This document shows positions 17,452 through 27,437 of a stretch of DNA of 64,000 nucleotides, piece by piece (position 1 is the stretch's first letter; every line of letters starts with the position of its first letter). The notes beneath the pieces were generated by a model. That model made no database searches, was not told the origin of the DNA, and was given only the letters and a program-made list of their open reading frames with translations. The stretch is from Fretibacter sp964410285 (lineage in GTDB: Bacteria > Pseudomonadota > Alphaproteobacteria > Caulobacterales > Maricaulaceae). The stretch spans positions 1-64,000 of the forward strand of contig CAYPFR010000003.1 of assembly GCA_964410285.1 (NCBI GenBank). Direction: 5' to 3'. The position numbers were made by a program, and so were the translations under genes.

Positions 17452-19490
17452 GACGTTTCGAACTCCATAATCACGTCATCCACCGCGAGATTATCACCCG
17501 CGCCCGCGTGAATTTTCAAAATGACACCCTTTTTTTCCGCACGCAGTGTATTTTCCATCTTCATGGCTTCCACAACGGCGAGAGCTTGGCCGTCCTGCAC
17601 CTCTTGGCCTTCCTCGGCCAAAATGCTGACGATCACGCCCGGCATGGGGCATAGCAGCAGGTTAGAGGTATCAGGCGCGGCCTTCTCGAGCATAAGCCCG
17701 GCAAGTTCGGCGCTGCGCGGGGTGCGCACAGCGACCTGATATTCCACGCCGCGGTGGCGCACATCATATCCCTCGGAGGTACGGCGGGCTTTAAAGTCAA
17801 AAGGCTTGTTATCCACCAAGGCCCGCACAAGGGGCTGTCCGGGTGTCCACGAGGTGAGAACCTCCATCTCGACTGCGGCCTTATCTGTGCCGTCATCGAC
17901 AACAATAGTGCGAAGTCCGCTCTCGCCGTTAATATCGGCGCGGTAGTTATAGGCCCCCTCGGCGGATTTCACCTCCACCGCCCATTCATCGGGAACGTGG
18001 CGGGCATGATTGGGCAGGCTACCAGAAATGCCGGCAGAGCGGTGCTCGAAAATATCATGCATGAGCGCACAAACTGCCCCGACTTTTCGCGCATGGCCAG
18101 AATTAACCGGCGCGCCTTCAAAACCATCTGGGTATTCATCGGCGATAAAGGCGGTATTGATATCGCCGCGCTCAAAACGATCATGGTCATAGACCGCTTG
18201 CAGGAACGGAATGTTGTGGCCAATGCCCTCAAGCTCGAATGTATCAAGCGCGCCGCGCATAGCCGCGAGCGCAATGCCGCGGTCCTCCCCCCATGTGCAA
18301 AGCTTGGCGATCATGGGATCATAATACATGGAAATTTCGCCGCCCTCATAAACGCCCGTATCATTACGCACGATCGCGCCGCTTGACAGAGTCGCTTCGG
18401 CGGGCGGGCGGTAGCGCACAAGCCGCCCAATAGACGGCAAAAAATTACGATAAGGATCTTCGGCATATATACGGCTCTCAAGCGCCCAGCCGTTCAGCGT
18501 CACGTCCTTTTGGGTCATGGAGAGTGTCTCCCCATTGGCCGCGCGGATCATCTGCTCAACCAGATCAACGCCGGTGATCATCTCTGTGACGGGATGCTCC
18601 ACTTGCAGGCGCGTGTTCATTTCGAGGAAGTAGAAGTTTTTGTCTTTATCAACGATAAATTCCACCGTGCCGGCGCTGTCATATTGCACGGCCTTGGCGA
18701 GCGCGACAGATTCCGCGCCCATGGCTTTGCGGGTTTTCTCGTCGAGGAATGGCGAAGGCGCCTCTTCGATGACTTTTTGATTGCGCCGCTGAATGGAACA
18801 TTCGCGTTCCCCGAGGTAAATCACATTACCATGCTTATCGCCCAGAACTTGAATTTCAATATGGCGAGGCTCCTCGACGAATTTTTCAATAAAGATACGA
18901 TCATCGCCAAAGCTACTCGCCGCTTCGTTTTTGGAGGATTGAAAGCCCTCGCGCGCTTCCTCATCCGTGTAGGCAATGCGCATGCCCTTCCCGCCCCCGC
19001 CCGCGCTCGCCTTGATCATCACGGGATAGCCGACTTTCTTGGCGATTTTCACGGCTTCATCCGCGTCCTCAATCAGGCCCATATGGCCCGGCACGCAGGA
19101 GACGCCCGCTTCCTGCGCGAGTTTTTTGGAGGTGATTTTATCGCCCATAGAAACAATGGCGTGAGGATTGGGGCCGATGAAAGTAATCTTCTTTTTCGCG
19201 AGCAGTTTGGCAAATTCAGGATTTTCCGAGAGGAAACCATAGCCCGGATGCACAGCGTCCGCGCCCGTTTGCTCTATGGCATCGATGATCTTATCCATCA
19301 CCAGATAAGACTCCGCCGCGGCCGGCGCGCCGATATGCACCGCCTCATCTGCCATCTCAACATGCAGCGCATTGCGATCAGCATCAGAATAAACCGCCAC
19401 AGTCTGAATGCCCATCTTGCGGGCGGTTTTAATCACGCGGCAAGCAATTTCGCCCCGGTTCGCTATGAGTATTTTAGAAATAGTATTCAC
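17448..19490 (-). CDS. pccA: Propionyl-/acetyl-CoA carboxylase alpha subunit (biotin carboxylase + BCCP)
   Basis: 680 residues. The N-terminal biotin carboxylase (to about 450) has SILIANRGEIACRV-like opening, the ATP-grasp glycine loop KASAGGGGKGMRIAY and EMNTRLQVEHPVTEM. A BT linker domain follows, then a C-terminal biotinyl domain with EAMKMEN, biotin on Lys644. It carboxylates biotin with ATP and bicarbonate for transfer to propionyl-CoA by PccB, giving methylmalonyl-CoA. Translation begins at GTG 19490, overlapping the TGA of the AT-rich gene upstream (GTGA). Downstream it converges on the TlpA-like gene. Confidence 0.95.
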   Translation of the reverse strand: MNTISKILIANRGEIACRVIKTARKMGIQTVAVYSDADRNALHVEMADEAVHIGAPAAAESYLVMDKIIDAIEQTGADAVHPGYGFLSENPEFAKLLAKKKITFIGPNPHAIVSMGDKITSKKLAQEAGVSCVPGHMGLIEDADEAVKIAKKVGYPVMIKASAGGGGKGMRIAYTDEEAREGFQSSKNEAASSFGDDRIFIEKFVEEPRHIEIQVLGDKHGNVIYLGERECSIQRRNQKVIEEAPSPFLDEKTRKAMGAESVALAKAVQYDSAGTVEFIVDKDKNFYFLEMNTRLQVEHPVTEMITGVDLVEQMIRAANGETLSMTQKDVTLNGWALESRIYAEDPYRNFLPSIGRLVRYRPPAEATLSSGAIVRNDTGVYEGGEISMYYDPMIAKLCTWGEDRGIALAAMRGALDTFELEGIGHNIPFLQAVYDHDRFERGDINTAFIADEYPDGFEGAPVNSGHARKVGAVCALMHDIFEHRSAGISGSLPNHARHVPDEWAVEVKSAEGAYNYRADINGESGLRTIVVDDGTDKAAVEMEVLTSWTPGQPLVRALVDNKPFDFKARRTSEGYDVRHRGVEYQVAVRTPRSAELAGLMLEKAAPDTSNLLLCPMPGVIVSILAEEGQEVQDGQALAVVEAMKMENTLRAEKKGVILKIHAGAGDNLAVDDVIMEFETS

Positions 19491-20209
19491 GGATTTTCAC
19501 CTTCGGCAGTAAAATTTGAATTGTACAAATCACTCTGAAGTTTCAGTTGGTCATTCCATATCTGGTCTAAGTGCATCAAGTAAGTTCCAAGCTCGTCATT
19601 CATTTGTTTATAGCGCATTCCATAAGTTACTGATTTAAACTGTAAGAAGACACTGTCGCTAATTCCTTTGTCAGAAATAACATCATAAACAATATTATAG
19701 ACTGAAGTGTCAGACCTAAGACTACCTCCAGAAGTAAACCTTGTAGATACTAGCAAGGGCGTTGTGAAAGTAATAAATCTACCTTCATCTGGAGGCAAAT
19801 TACCTAACCAAGGAATACTGGTTTGGATTAGATTAATTAGTTCATCATTGTGTTTCCAAATAGGTATTTCACCACCTGTTCGTGATAGTAAATAGTGACC
19901 TTTGCTTATTGAGCTGGGAAGATAAAATAACGCTTCTTGGGGTTGCTGCCCCTCAGCGAGTCCTGAAAACTTTATAATTGGCCGCGAATCAAGATTTTCA
20001 TCTTGATCTACAATGCTTGCATTCCATACAATTTGAAATTTTTCTTCAAATTCAACCTCAGATAATTTTAACGCACGTTTAGAGTCCAAGTAACTAAAAC
20101 CAGCTATAACTAGTGCAAATATTGAGCAAATTAGCGCGGTATTCTCACGCCAAGAAGAATTTTGATTTTTTTCCTTATTCTTGATACTAGTTTTCTCATC
20201 CTCACTCAC
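19487..20209 (-). CDS. Unknown AT-rich membrane-anchored protein inserted between pccB and pccA
   Basis: 240 residues when started at GTG 20209, which overlaps the pccB stop as GTGA. An in-frame ATG at 20236 lies inside pccB and is less likely. After a charged N-terminus (DEKTSIKNKEKNQ) one transmembrane helix follows (ENTALICSIFALVIAGFSYL), then a soluble region of about 190 residues, presumably periplasmic or cytoplasmic by topology unknown. I recognise no domain. It is clearly more AT-rich than both neighbours and richer in Asn, Ile and Ser, suggesting recent acquisition, yet it is coupled at both ends to the carboxylase genes. Confidence 0.72.
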   Translation of the reverse strand: MSEDEKTSIKNKEKNQNSSWRENTALICSIFALVIAGFSYLDSKRALKLSEVEFEEKFQIVWNASIVDQDENLDSRPIIKFSGLAEGQQPQEALFYLPSSISKGHYLLSRTGGEIPIWKHNDELINLIQTSIPWLGNLPPDEGRFITFTTPLLVSTRFTSGGSLRSDTSVYNIVYDVISDKGISDSVFLQFKSVTYGMRYKQMNDELGTYLMHLDQIWNDQLKLQSDLYNSNFTAEGENP

Positions 20210-21738
20210 AGCGGCAAATTCCCATGCTTCTTCCATGGGTTTTTGAGCTGTTTATCCTTGGTGAGGGCGAAGGCGCGGTTGACGCGTTTTCGGGTAGAAC
20301 GCGGCTGTATCACCTCGTCAATATAGCCAAGCTCTGCGGCGCGGAACGGAGAGAGGAATTTATCCTCATAATCCTTGATGTGGGCGGCGGTTTTTTCGGC
20401 GTCGCCCAAATCCTTGCGGTGCAGGATTTCCGTGGCCCCCTTTGCGCCCATCACGGCGATTTGCGCGCTCGGCCATGCGTAATTAATATCGCCGCGAAGG
20501 TGCTTTGGCGCCATCACGCAATAGGCCCCGCCGTAAGCTTTGCGCGTAATGACGGTGACTTTGGGCACGGTCGCCTCTCCGTAAGCATAAAGCAGCTTGG
20601 CCCCGTGCTTAATCACCCCGCCAAACTCTTGGGACGTTCCCGGCAAAAAGCCCGGCACATCAACAAGGGTGAGTATCGGGATTTCAAAGGCATCGCAAAA
20701 GCGCACATGGCGCGCAGCCTTGCGCGAGGCGTCACTATCAAGGCACCCCGCCAGCACCATAGGCTGATTGGCAATTACGCCCACTGTCTGCCCCTCGAGG
20801 CGGATAAAGCCGCAGAGGATATTTTTGGCAAAGTCGCGCTGAATCTCGAAAAAATCGCCTTCATCGGCGAGCTTCTCAACCAGTTCTTTCATATCATAGG
20901 GCAGGTTCGGATTGTCCGGCACAAGCGTATCAAGGCTAGTATCGATACGGTCATGGTCGTCAAAGAAGGGGCGGGACGGCACACCCGATCTGTTGTTGAG
21001 CGGGAGAAAATCAAACAAGCGGCGAATTTCCGCAAGCGCCTTCATATCATTATCAAAAGCCCCGTCCGCGACAGAAGATTTCGTCGTGTGGGTCTTGGCC
21101 CCGCCAAGCTCCTCTGCGGTGACAATTTCATTGGTCACGGTTTTAAGAACGTCCGGTCCTGTCAGGAACATATAGCTGCTATCGCGCACCATGAAGATAA
21201 AATCGGTGAGCGCGGGGGAATAGACTGCTCCGCCCGCACTTGGCCCCATTATGACAGAGATTTGCGGGACAACGCCGCTGGCCAGGATATTGTTCTGGAA
21301 TACGTCGGTATAGCCCGCGAGCGCGCCAACGCCCTCTTGGATGCGCGCGCCGCCGCTATCTTGCAAGCCGATGATAGGCGCGCCATGCTTCATGGCCATT
21401 TCCTGCACCTTACAGATTTTCTCCGCATGGGTTTTGGAAAGGCTGCCGCCAAAGACTGTAAAATCCTGCGCAAAGACAAATGTCTTGCGTCCGTTAATCG
21501 TGCCCCAGCCCGTGACGACGCCGTCGCCGTCAAAATGCTTTTTCTCCATACCGAAATCAGTGGAGCGGTGTTTCACGAACATGTCAAATTCTTCAAAGCT
21601 AGCCGGGTCCAGCAAGACTTCGAGACGTTCGCGGGCGGTCAGCTTGCCTTTGGCATGTTGGCTGTCTATGCGCTTTTGCCCGCCGCCTAGGCGCGCACTT
21701 CTGCGCTTTTCCCGCAATTGCTCAACAATATTGCTCAA
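20206..21738 (-). CDS. pccB: Propionyl-CoA carboxylase beta subunit (carboxyltransferase)
   Basis: 510 residues. Carboxyltransferase with the acyl-CoA half (GGSLSKTHAEKI, GLQDSGGARIQEGVGAL) and the carboxybiotin half (VDVPGFLPGTSQE, ITRKAYGGAYCVM). Transfers CO2 from biotin-PccA to propionyl-CoA. The start is TTG 21738, supported by AGGGGG five bases upstream and by the family's usual N-terminus (IVEQLREKRRSARLGGGQ). First gene of the pccB-orf-pccA operon. The partial ScfR-type regulator at the right edge belongs to a family known to control this pathway. Confidence 0.95.
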   Translation of the reverse strand: MSNIVEQLREKRRSARLGGGQKRIDSQHAKGKLTARERLEVLLDPASFEEFDMFVKHRSTDFGMEKKHFDGDGVVTGWGTINGRKTFVFAQDFTVFGGSLSKTHAEKICKVQEMAMKHGAPIIGLQDSGGARIQEGVGALAGYTDVFQNNILASGVVPQISVIMGPSAGGAVYSPALTDFIFMVRDSSYMFLTGPDVLKTVTNEIVTAEELGGAKTHTTKSSVADGAFDNDMKALAEIRRLFDFLPLNNRSGVPSRPFFDDHDRIDTSLDTLVPDNPNLPYDMKELVEKLADEGDFFEIQRDFAKNILCGFIRLEGQTVGVIANQPMVLAGCLDSDASRKAARHVRFCDAFEIPILTLVDVPGFLPGTSQEFGGVIKHGAKLLYAYGEATVPKVTVITRKAYGGAYCVMAPKHLRGDINYAWPSAQIAVMGAKGATEILHRKDLGDAEKTAAHIKDYEDKFLSPFRAAELGYIDEVIQPRSTRKRVNRAFALTKDKQLKNPWKKHGNLPL

Positions 21739-21992
21739 ACCATCCCCCTGACGCTTTTGGCTGCAAATTAATCTCGCACAGTACTAAGCTGGCAAAGTAA
21801 TTCAAGTTTGATTTCGCTTAAATCAGAGATGTGATTTCCAAAATTGCGCGCTATATTCAAAAACGAAGGGCTCTTAGCCGTTTTTGACGCGGCTATACCC
21901 ATTGCATTGCGCGCGTTGAAGGGACATATAACTGCCTATTGCGCGCCCAGAATAATATCCCGCAAGCCCGCGAAAATGGACATAGAGTGACC

Positions 21993-23093
21993 ATGAAACT
22001 TAACACCTCTTATGTGATCGCCTTTTTGGCATTTGTTGTGATCGGCATTTGGTTTTTGATCAATAGCGGCCCGCAAGAAGATAGTCCGCAGGCTACGAAT
22101 TCTACTCCGCCCGAAAAAGAGCAAACCTTGCCGGCTGTGACCTATCAGCGCCTAACCGCGGCGCCGCATACCAATCGCTACCAGCTATACGGGCGTACCG
22201 AGGCCAACCGTCAGGTTTCAGTAAAAGCCAAGACAGCCGGCGTGATTATCGCCGCGCCCACGCCCGAAGGCACGACTGTCGGCAAAGGTCAGATTTTATG
22301 CCAGCAAGATGTCGACGCCCGCCAAGCCCGAGTCGACCAAGCGCGCGCCCAGTTGGCCTCGGCTGAATTTGATCTCCGCTCAACACGGATATTGGTCGAC
22401 AAAGGCTACCGATCAGAGATTCAACTTGCAAATTTGCAAGCCCAGCTTGACGGGGCGAAGGCCGCCGTAAAATCGGCCGAGATCGAGCTTGAGAATGTCA
22501 ATATCCGCGCACCGTTCAAGGGCATGTATGAACGCCAGATCGCAGAAGCCGGCGATTACCTTGCGCCTGGCCAGCCCTGCGGCCTGCTTCTTGAACTTGA
22601 TCCGCTCATCGTTGCAGCGGACCTTTCGGAAAGCCAGTTAGAAACGGTCAAAGAGGGCGTCCTCGCAGACATAGAGCTTGCGACGGGCGAGCGGCTGAGC
22701 GGCAAGGTCACGCTAATCGAGTCTCAAGCTAATAACATGACCCGTACATTTCGCACGGAAATCACCTTGCCAAATCCTAAAATGGCTCTGCGGGCCGGCA
22801 TTACAGCAACCGTTACTCTAGAGGCCGGAACGGTCATGGCACATAATATTCCGGGCCGGATTATGACGCTCGATGAAAACGGGCAAGTTGGCGTGCGTTA
22901 CCTGACCGACGACAACCGCGTGAAATTTGCGCTCACGCAAACCATAGACGAGAACCCAAGCGGCCTGTGGGTAACGGGCCTGCCCGATGAGGTCCGCATT
23001 ATCACCCAAGGGCAAGATTTCGTCAGCGTAGGGACGCAGGTTGCCCCGCGCCTTGAAGGCGCAACGATTGCCTCCGCAGGGGGCGCAAATTAA
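21993..23093 (+). CDS. RND efflux membrane fusion (periplasmic adaptor) protein
   Basis: 366 residues from ATG 21993. Signal anchor at 7-23, then the HlyD-like order: beta-barrel/lipoyl half (SVKAKTAGVIIAAPTPEGTT, KGQILCQQD), a coiled-coil hairpin (about 100-170, repeated Ala/Gln/Leu helices), lipoyl return (NIRAPFKGMYERQIAEAGDY) and a membrane-proximal domain. It links the inner-membrane pump encoded immediately downstream (stop and start are adjacent, TAAATG) to an outer-membrane channel. No outer-membrane factor gene follows. Exports drugs, lipids or other amphiphiles. Confidence 0.92.
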   Translation: MKLNTSYVIAFLAFVVIGIWFLINSGPQEDSPQATNSTPPEKEQTLPAVTYQRLTAAPHTNRYQLYGRTEANRQVSVKAKTAGVIIAAPTPEGTTVGKGQILCQQDVDARQARVDQARAQLASAEFDLRSTRILVDKGYRSEIQLANLQAQLDGAKAAVKSAEIELENVNIRAPFKGMYERQIAEAGDYLAPGQPCGLLLELDPLIVAADLSESQLETVKEGVLADIELATGERLSGKVTLIESQANNMTRTFRTEITLPNPKMALRAGITATVTLEAGTVMAHNIPGRIMTLDENGQVGVRYLTDDNRVKFALTQTIDENPSGLWVTGLPDEVRIITQGQDFVSVGTQVAPRLEGATIASAGGAN

Positions 23094-26000
23094 ATGGAAC
23101 GCATTGTTGGTTTTGCAATCCATAATTGGCGGATCACAATTGGCCTGATGTTGTTTGCCGTGATCGGCGGCTTGTTTGGCCTCTCCAAGCTGGCGCTGGA
23201 CGCCGAACCCGATGTTCCCGTCCCGATTATCAATGTACGTGTTGTTTTGCCCGGCGTCTCGCCCGAGGACTCGCAGCGCCTCTTGATCCGGCCGATGGAA
23301 GCAGAGCTAAAATCGCTGGAGGGTCTCAAACAAATGGACGGAATCGCGGCCAACAATGTGGCCATCATGACGCTCGAGTTTAACGCCTCTTTCGATCAAG
23401 ACAAAGCCATCCAAGAAGTCATTGAAAAAGTCAATATTGCGCGCGGAGAATTTCCAAGCGAGGCGCGAGAGCCCGTCATTGAAGAATTTAATACCGCCAC
23501 GATTCCTATCTTGGTGATTAATATGTTCGGCGAAGCGCCAGAGCGCGAATTACAGCGCCGCGCCAAAGACCTTCAGCGCCGAATAGAGGGCATCCCGCAA
23601 GTGCTCGGCGCAAACATTTCCGGCGAGCGCACGGAAGTCCTTGAAGCCGAGCTGGACCCGGCTCTGATAGAATCCACTGGAATCACCTTTGACGAGATAT
23701 CCGCCGCTGTGGCGCGTAATAACGCGCTGATTACCGCCGGCGTGCTCGAAACTGACTCAGGCAAGTATAACGTCAAACTGCCCGGCCTAATCGAAAATTC
23801 GGATGATCTCGCTGATCTTGTTGTTCGCGCAAGCCCCTCTGGCGCAATCATCCGCATGCGCGATATCGCCAAAGTTCGGCGCACCTATAAGGATGTTGAT
23901 ACGCTGGCGCGCTTTAACGGAATTCCCTCGCTTTCAATCGAGGTTTCAAAACGTCAGGGCGAAAATATCCTGCGCACAAGCGAGGCCGTTAAAGCCCTTG
24001 TTGAGGATATAACCTCTCGCGAGGACTGGCCGGAGACCATCAAAATTGACTACTCCCAAGAGCGAAAAACATACATTAATGAGATGGTCTCCTCTCTCTC
24101 TTCCTCCATTATCAATGCGGTTATCTTAGTCTTCATCGTATGTATTGCCGCGCTTGGACTGCGTTCGGCTCTTTTTGTCGGCTGGGCCGTCCCCGCGAGT
24201 TTCCTGATGTCGCTGTTCCTGTTTTGGGTAAACGGTCAGACCATCAATATGATGATTTTATTCGGCCTCATACTTTCTGTTGGCGTATTGGTCGACAGCG
24301 CAATTGTTATCATTGAATTTGCGGACCGAAAAATGGCCGAAGGTCTAAAACGCCGGGAGGCCTTCCAAACCGCCGGCGAGCGCATGTTCTGGCCGATCGT
24401 ATCTTCTACGGGGACGACCTTAGCAGCCTTCATACCCCTGCTATTTTGGGATGATGTAACCGGCAAATTCATGTCTTATTTCCCGCTCACGATGATCTAT
24501 GTGCTGACGGCCTCTATGCTCATGGCCTTGATATTTTTGCCGACAATGGGTGCGCTTATCGGGCCGCGCAATGTCGCCGTTAGTGACAAAGCGAAAGCTC
24601 TTGCGGGCGAAGACGGGGATCCGCTTGCGATGGGGGGGCTGACGGGGGTCTATGTGCGTTTCATCAACAGACTTGTTCGCTTTCCCATTCTCGTCGTTTT
24701 GGGCCTCATTCTTCTGCTTTTCGCCATCCGCGCGATCTTTAGCGCTGCGGTCACGGGTCCGCCCCCTAAACCCGCTGAATTTTTTACACAATCCCCGAGC
24801 GATCAGGTTTATATCCTCGTTCGCGCGCGAGGCAACCGCACTGCCCTAAACGATCTTGGTATCGCCCAGCACATTGAACACCTTATTAAAGATGTGCCGG
24901 GAATCGAGTCCGTCTACACCGTGGCAGGCGCAGGTGCGGGCGGTTCAGGCGGGGGAGCAGACGGTCTTAATGGTCCGTCAAATGTACCCTCTGATACAGT
25001 CGCCCGTATCTATACAGAGCTTTTGGACTTTGATGAGCGCGAGAGCGTACTTGAGATCATGGACTATATTCGGGAGGCCACGCGCGATGTTCCCGGATAT
25101 TTGATCGAAGTCACGGCCACCGACAGCGGACCGCCCGTAGGCAAGGATATCGGCATCCAAATCTCATCTGATGATCCTCAGGCCCTGCGCGCGGCTACGC
25201 TTCAGGTGCGCCGAAAACTAGAAAGCACCGACGGCATTATTGAAGTTGAAGACACCCTGCCCTTGCCCGGTGTTGAATGGCAATTGGAAGTTAACCGCGC
25301 CGAAGCGGGACGCCTTGGGCTTGATATTGGACGCATTGGCGCGGCGGTGCAACTCGTCACCGAAGGCACGCTAGTAGGGCAATATCGTCCGCTGGACGCG
25401 GATGAAGAGGTTGATATTCGCATACGCTATCCGGCGTCGGCACGGGGACTGGATAATCTTGACCGGCTCCGGATTCAGACACGCGAGGGCGCGCTGCCCC
25501 TCTCAACTGTCGTAACCCGAAGCCCAAAGGTACGCCAAGACAAGATCGAGAGGCGAGATCAACTGCCATATTATGCAGTTTTTGCAAACACCGCCAAAGA
25601 CTATGCCACCAATGTCCAAGTTGCAGAGTTAAAAACATGGATAAAGGATGAGGCCGCCTTCCCAAATACTGTGGGCGCAAAATTCTTGGGTCAAGAAGAA
25701 GAGAATGCAGCCGCCGCTGAATTTTTCCAAATCGCGGCAATGGCAATCATGCTGATGATGGGCGTGATATTGCTCTTGCAATTTAACAGTTTCTACCATG
25801 TGTTTTTAACGCTCTTTGCGGTTGTTCTTTCCGTATTTGGTGTTCTGCTGGGGCTGTCATTCTATAGTTATATTTCCATCATTTTGACGGGCACAGGTGT
25901 AATCGCGCTGGCGGGCATAGTCGTGAATAACAATATCGTCTTGATTGATGCCTATCAGCGCCTCACTGGACTTGGCTATGAGCCTATTGACGCCGCCGTT

Positions 26001-26342
26001 CGCACCGCCGCCCAGCGTCTTCGTCCCGTATTTCTCACCACCCTTACGACCGTAGTTGGCCTCATGCCGCTAGTGCTTGGTTGGAAAGCAGATATTTTCA
26101 CGGGTGAATTCTCTACCAAAGGCTCAGGCACATCCGATATATGGGCGCCAATTTCTTATGTCATTGTATGCGGACTCAGCTTTGCGACCCTTTTGACCCT
26201 CGTGATTACGCCTGTTCTGCTCGCCGCGCCGACCGTGATTGGCGGCAGGCTGAAACGCCTTGGAGGCCCGATTCTATCAAAGCTGCGGCCCGCTGCAAAG
26301 AAGACACCAAAGCCAGACGAGACGCCAGCGCCCGCGGAATAG
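23094..26342 (+). CDS. RND family efflux permease (HAE1/AcrB-like)
   Basis: 1082 residues, the normal length for RND pumps. Twelve transmembrane helices in the 1+5, 1+5 arrangement with two large periplasmic loops. Helix 4 region has the proton-relay GLILSVGVLVDSAIVIIEF, and helix 10 the matching IALAGIVVNNNIVLIDAY. Glycine-rich insert (AGAGAGGSGGGADG) lies in the second periplasmic loop. Proton-driven trimeric pump in the inner membrane acting with the preceding adaptor. Unlike classical AcrB, one helix-4 aspartate is visible rather than two (VDSA), as in several less-studied RND clades. Confidence 0.95.
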   Translation: MERIVGFAIHNWRITIGLMLFAVIGGLFGLSKLALDAEPDVPVPIINVRVVLPGVSPEDSQRLLIRPMEAELKSLEGLKQMDGIAANNVAIMTLEFNASFDQDKAIQEVIEKVNIARGEFPSEAREPVIEEFNTATIPILVINMFGEAPERELQRRAKDLQRRIEGIPQVLGANISGERTEVLEAELDPALIESTGITFDEISAAVARNNALITAGVLETDSGKYNVKLPGLIENSDDLADLVVRASPSGAIIRMRDIAKVRRTYKDVDTLARFNGIPSLSIEVSKRQGENILRTSEAVKALVEDITSREDWPETIKIDYSQERKTYINEMVSSLSSSIINAVILVFIVCIAALGLRSALFVGWAVPASFLMSLFLFWVNGQTINMMILFGLILSVGVLVDSAIVIIEFADRKMAEGLKRREAFQTAGERMFWPIVSSTGTTLAAFIPLLFWDDVTGKFMSYFPLTMIYVLTASMLMALIFLPTMGALIGPRNVAVSDKAKALAGEDGDPLAMGGLTGVYVRFINRLVRFPILVVLGLILLLFAIRAIFSAAVTGPPPKPAEFFTQSPSDQVYILVRARGNRTALNDLGIAQHIEHLIKDVPGIESVYTVAGAGAGGSGGGADGLNGPSNVPSDTVARIYTELLDFDERESVLEIMDYIREATRDVPGYLIEVTATDSGPPVGKDIGIQISSDDPQALRAATLQVRRKLESTDGIIEVEDTLPLPGVEWQLEVNRAEAGRLGLDIGRIGAAVQLVTEGTLVGQYRPLDADEEVDIRIRYPASARGLDNLDRLRIQTREGALPLSTVVTRSPKVRQDKIERRDQLPYYAVFANTAKDYATNVQVAELKTWIKDEAAFPNTVGAKFLGQEEENAAAAEFFQIAAMAIMLMMGVILLLQFNSFYHVFLTLFAVVLSVFGVLLGLSFYSYISIILTGTGVIALAGIVVNNNIVLIDAYQRLTGLGYEPIDAAVRTAAQRLRPVFLTTLTTVVGLMPLVLGWKADIFTGEFSTKGSGTSDIWAPISYVIVCGLSFATLLTLVITPVLLAAPTVIGGRLKRLGGPILSKLRPAAKKTPKPDETPAPAE

Positions 26343-26386
26343 TTTGTAAAGCGTATAGAATAAATCAGCGAGTAAGACCGGCTTGG

Positions 26387-27319
26387 CTACTCCGGCGCGA
26401 ACAAAGCTGTATATTGCGCGCCGCCGCCGAGCAGGTCACGCCGCACCTGCCAACGTTTTGGTTCGAATGACACATAAAGTCCGCCGCCTGCCTGTTCGTC
26501 GCTTGCTGGACCCATTTTCTCAAAAGGCACGGTAATGCGCGCCGTTTCCTTACTGCCGTCCATCAAGGCAACCGCTATATCATAGCTGCCGCGCGGCAAA
26601 GTCTCTGCGATCATATAAAACCATTGTCCATCCGCCTGCACCGAAGCATCCCCAATCACCTTCTCATTTGCATAGATTCGCACGCGCCCACCGCTGGCGC
26701 TACGCCCCCGAAAGACGGCACCGCCGCTATCGTCATAGTCAATCGGTCCAAGGCTGAGCGGGCCAGAAATCGGCATACCGCCGAAGGGGCTTTTGATCAC
26801 GCGTGAAGGCCCGCCCGGCGTCGTCAAAAGGATCAAAGTGGGAGCCTCAAATGGCGTACTCGGTACAACAACAGCTGTATCGATTGACCTGTTTGAAGTT
26901 GGACGTTCGTCGCTGGCTTTGGGGATTCGAAAGAGAGTTTCATCCGAGCGCATGCGGGTACCGTCCTCAAGCACCATGATCAAATTTATCGCCTGCGTTT
27001 CCTGCGGATTAATTGGTAATATGGCTGTCCAATTTCCGGCCTCATCAGCTTTTACTTCCCCTAAACGCTGGGCGCTTTGACTGAGTACGAGGGATGCGTG
27101 AGGCTGCGACGTGCCAGCCATACGCAATTCGCCTGCATTTTCCGAAACCGTTCGAAAAAGGGCGGGCGAAATAGATATAGATGTATTGCTTTGATCGTCT
27201 TTTGAAGCGACTTGCCCAAGTCCAGACGGCGGAGCGCTGCGGGTTAATTGAACTGCGGCCAGAATAGCCAATAAGATAACGGCCCCCGTAACCAATATGG
27301 AAATTTTCGAGAGTTTCAC
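26387..27319 (-). CDS. Periplasmic Ig-like domain protein with degenerate LysM-like tail
   Basis: 310 residues. N-terminal signal anchor (ISILVTGAVILLAILAAV), then Ig-like/Big-type segments (LRMAGTSQPHASLVLSQ...GEVKADEAGNWTAILP; FRGRSASGGRVRIYANEKVIGDASVQADGQWFY). Related alphaproteobacterial proteins end with a LysM domain. Here only the opening W-x-V-R-R-D-L-L-G-G-G-x-x-YT is present before the stop, with no continuation in the other frames after it, so the peptidoglycan-binding domain looks truncated. The convergent RND gene ends 44 bp away. Function unknown, cell-envelope associated. Confidence 0.7.
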   Translation of the reverse strand: MKLSKISILVTGAVILLAILAAVQLTRSAPPSGLGQVASKDDQSNTSISISPALFRTVSENAGELRMAGTSQPHASLVLSQSAQRLGEVKADEAGNWTAILPINPQETQAINLIMVLEDGTRMRSDETLFRIPKASDERPTSNRSIDTAVVVPSTPFEAPTLILLTTPGGPSRVIKSPFGGMPISGPLSLGPIDYDDSGGAVFRGRSASGGRVRIYANEKVIGDASVQADGQWFYMIAETLPRGSYDIAVALMDGSKETARITVPFEKMGPASDEQAGGGLYVSFEPKRWQVRRDLLGGGAQYTALFAPE

Positions 27320-27437
27320 ATGGCGCCTTTCCTGGCATGGCTCAAGACTATTGCAAGAGCTCCGACTCTGTTAACCTAAGTCTGAATCCTATAAGGGGAA
27401 AGACCCGATTAGGAAATTTAATAATAGGACATAAACA

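Noticed and set aside
18510..19538. 342-codon open frame opposite pccA
   Set aside because: Antisense shadow; composition is that of reversed biotin carboxylase codons.
20224..21690. 488-codon open frame on the plus strand opposite pccB
   Set aside because: Antisense shadow of a strongly conserved carboxyltransferase gene; the sequence is His/Arg-rich with no domain-like pattern.
22428..22441. TTGCAAATTTGCAA palindrome resembling the iron boxes
   Set aside because: Lies inside the coiled-coil coding part of the membrane fusion protein and has no N5 spacing; codons explain it.
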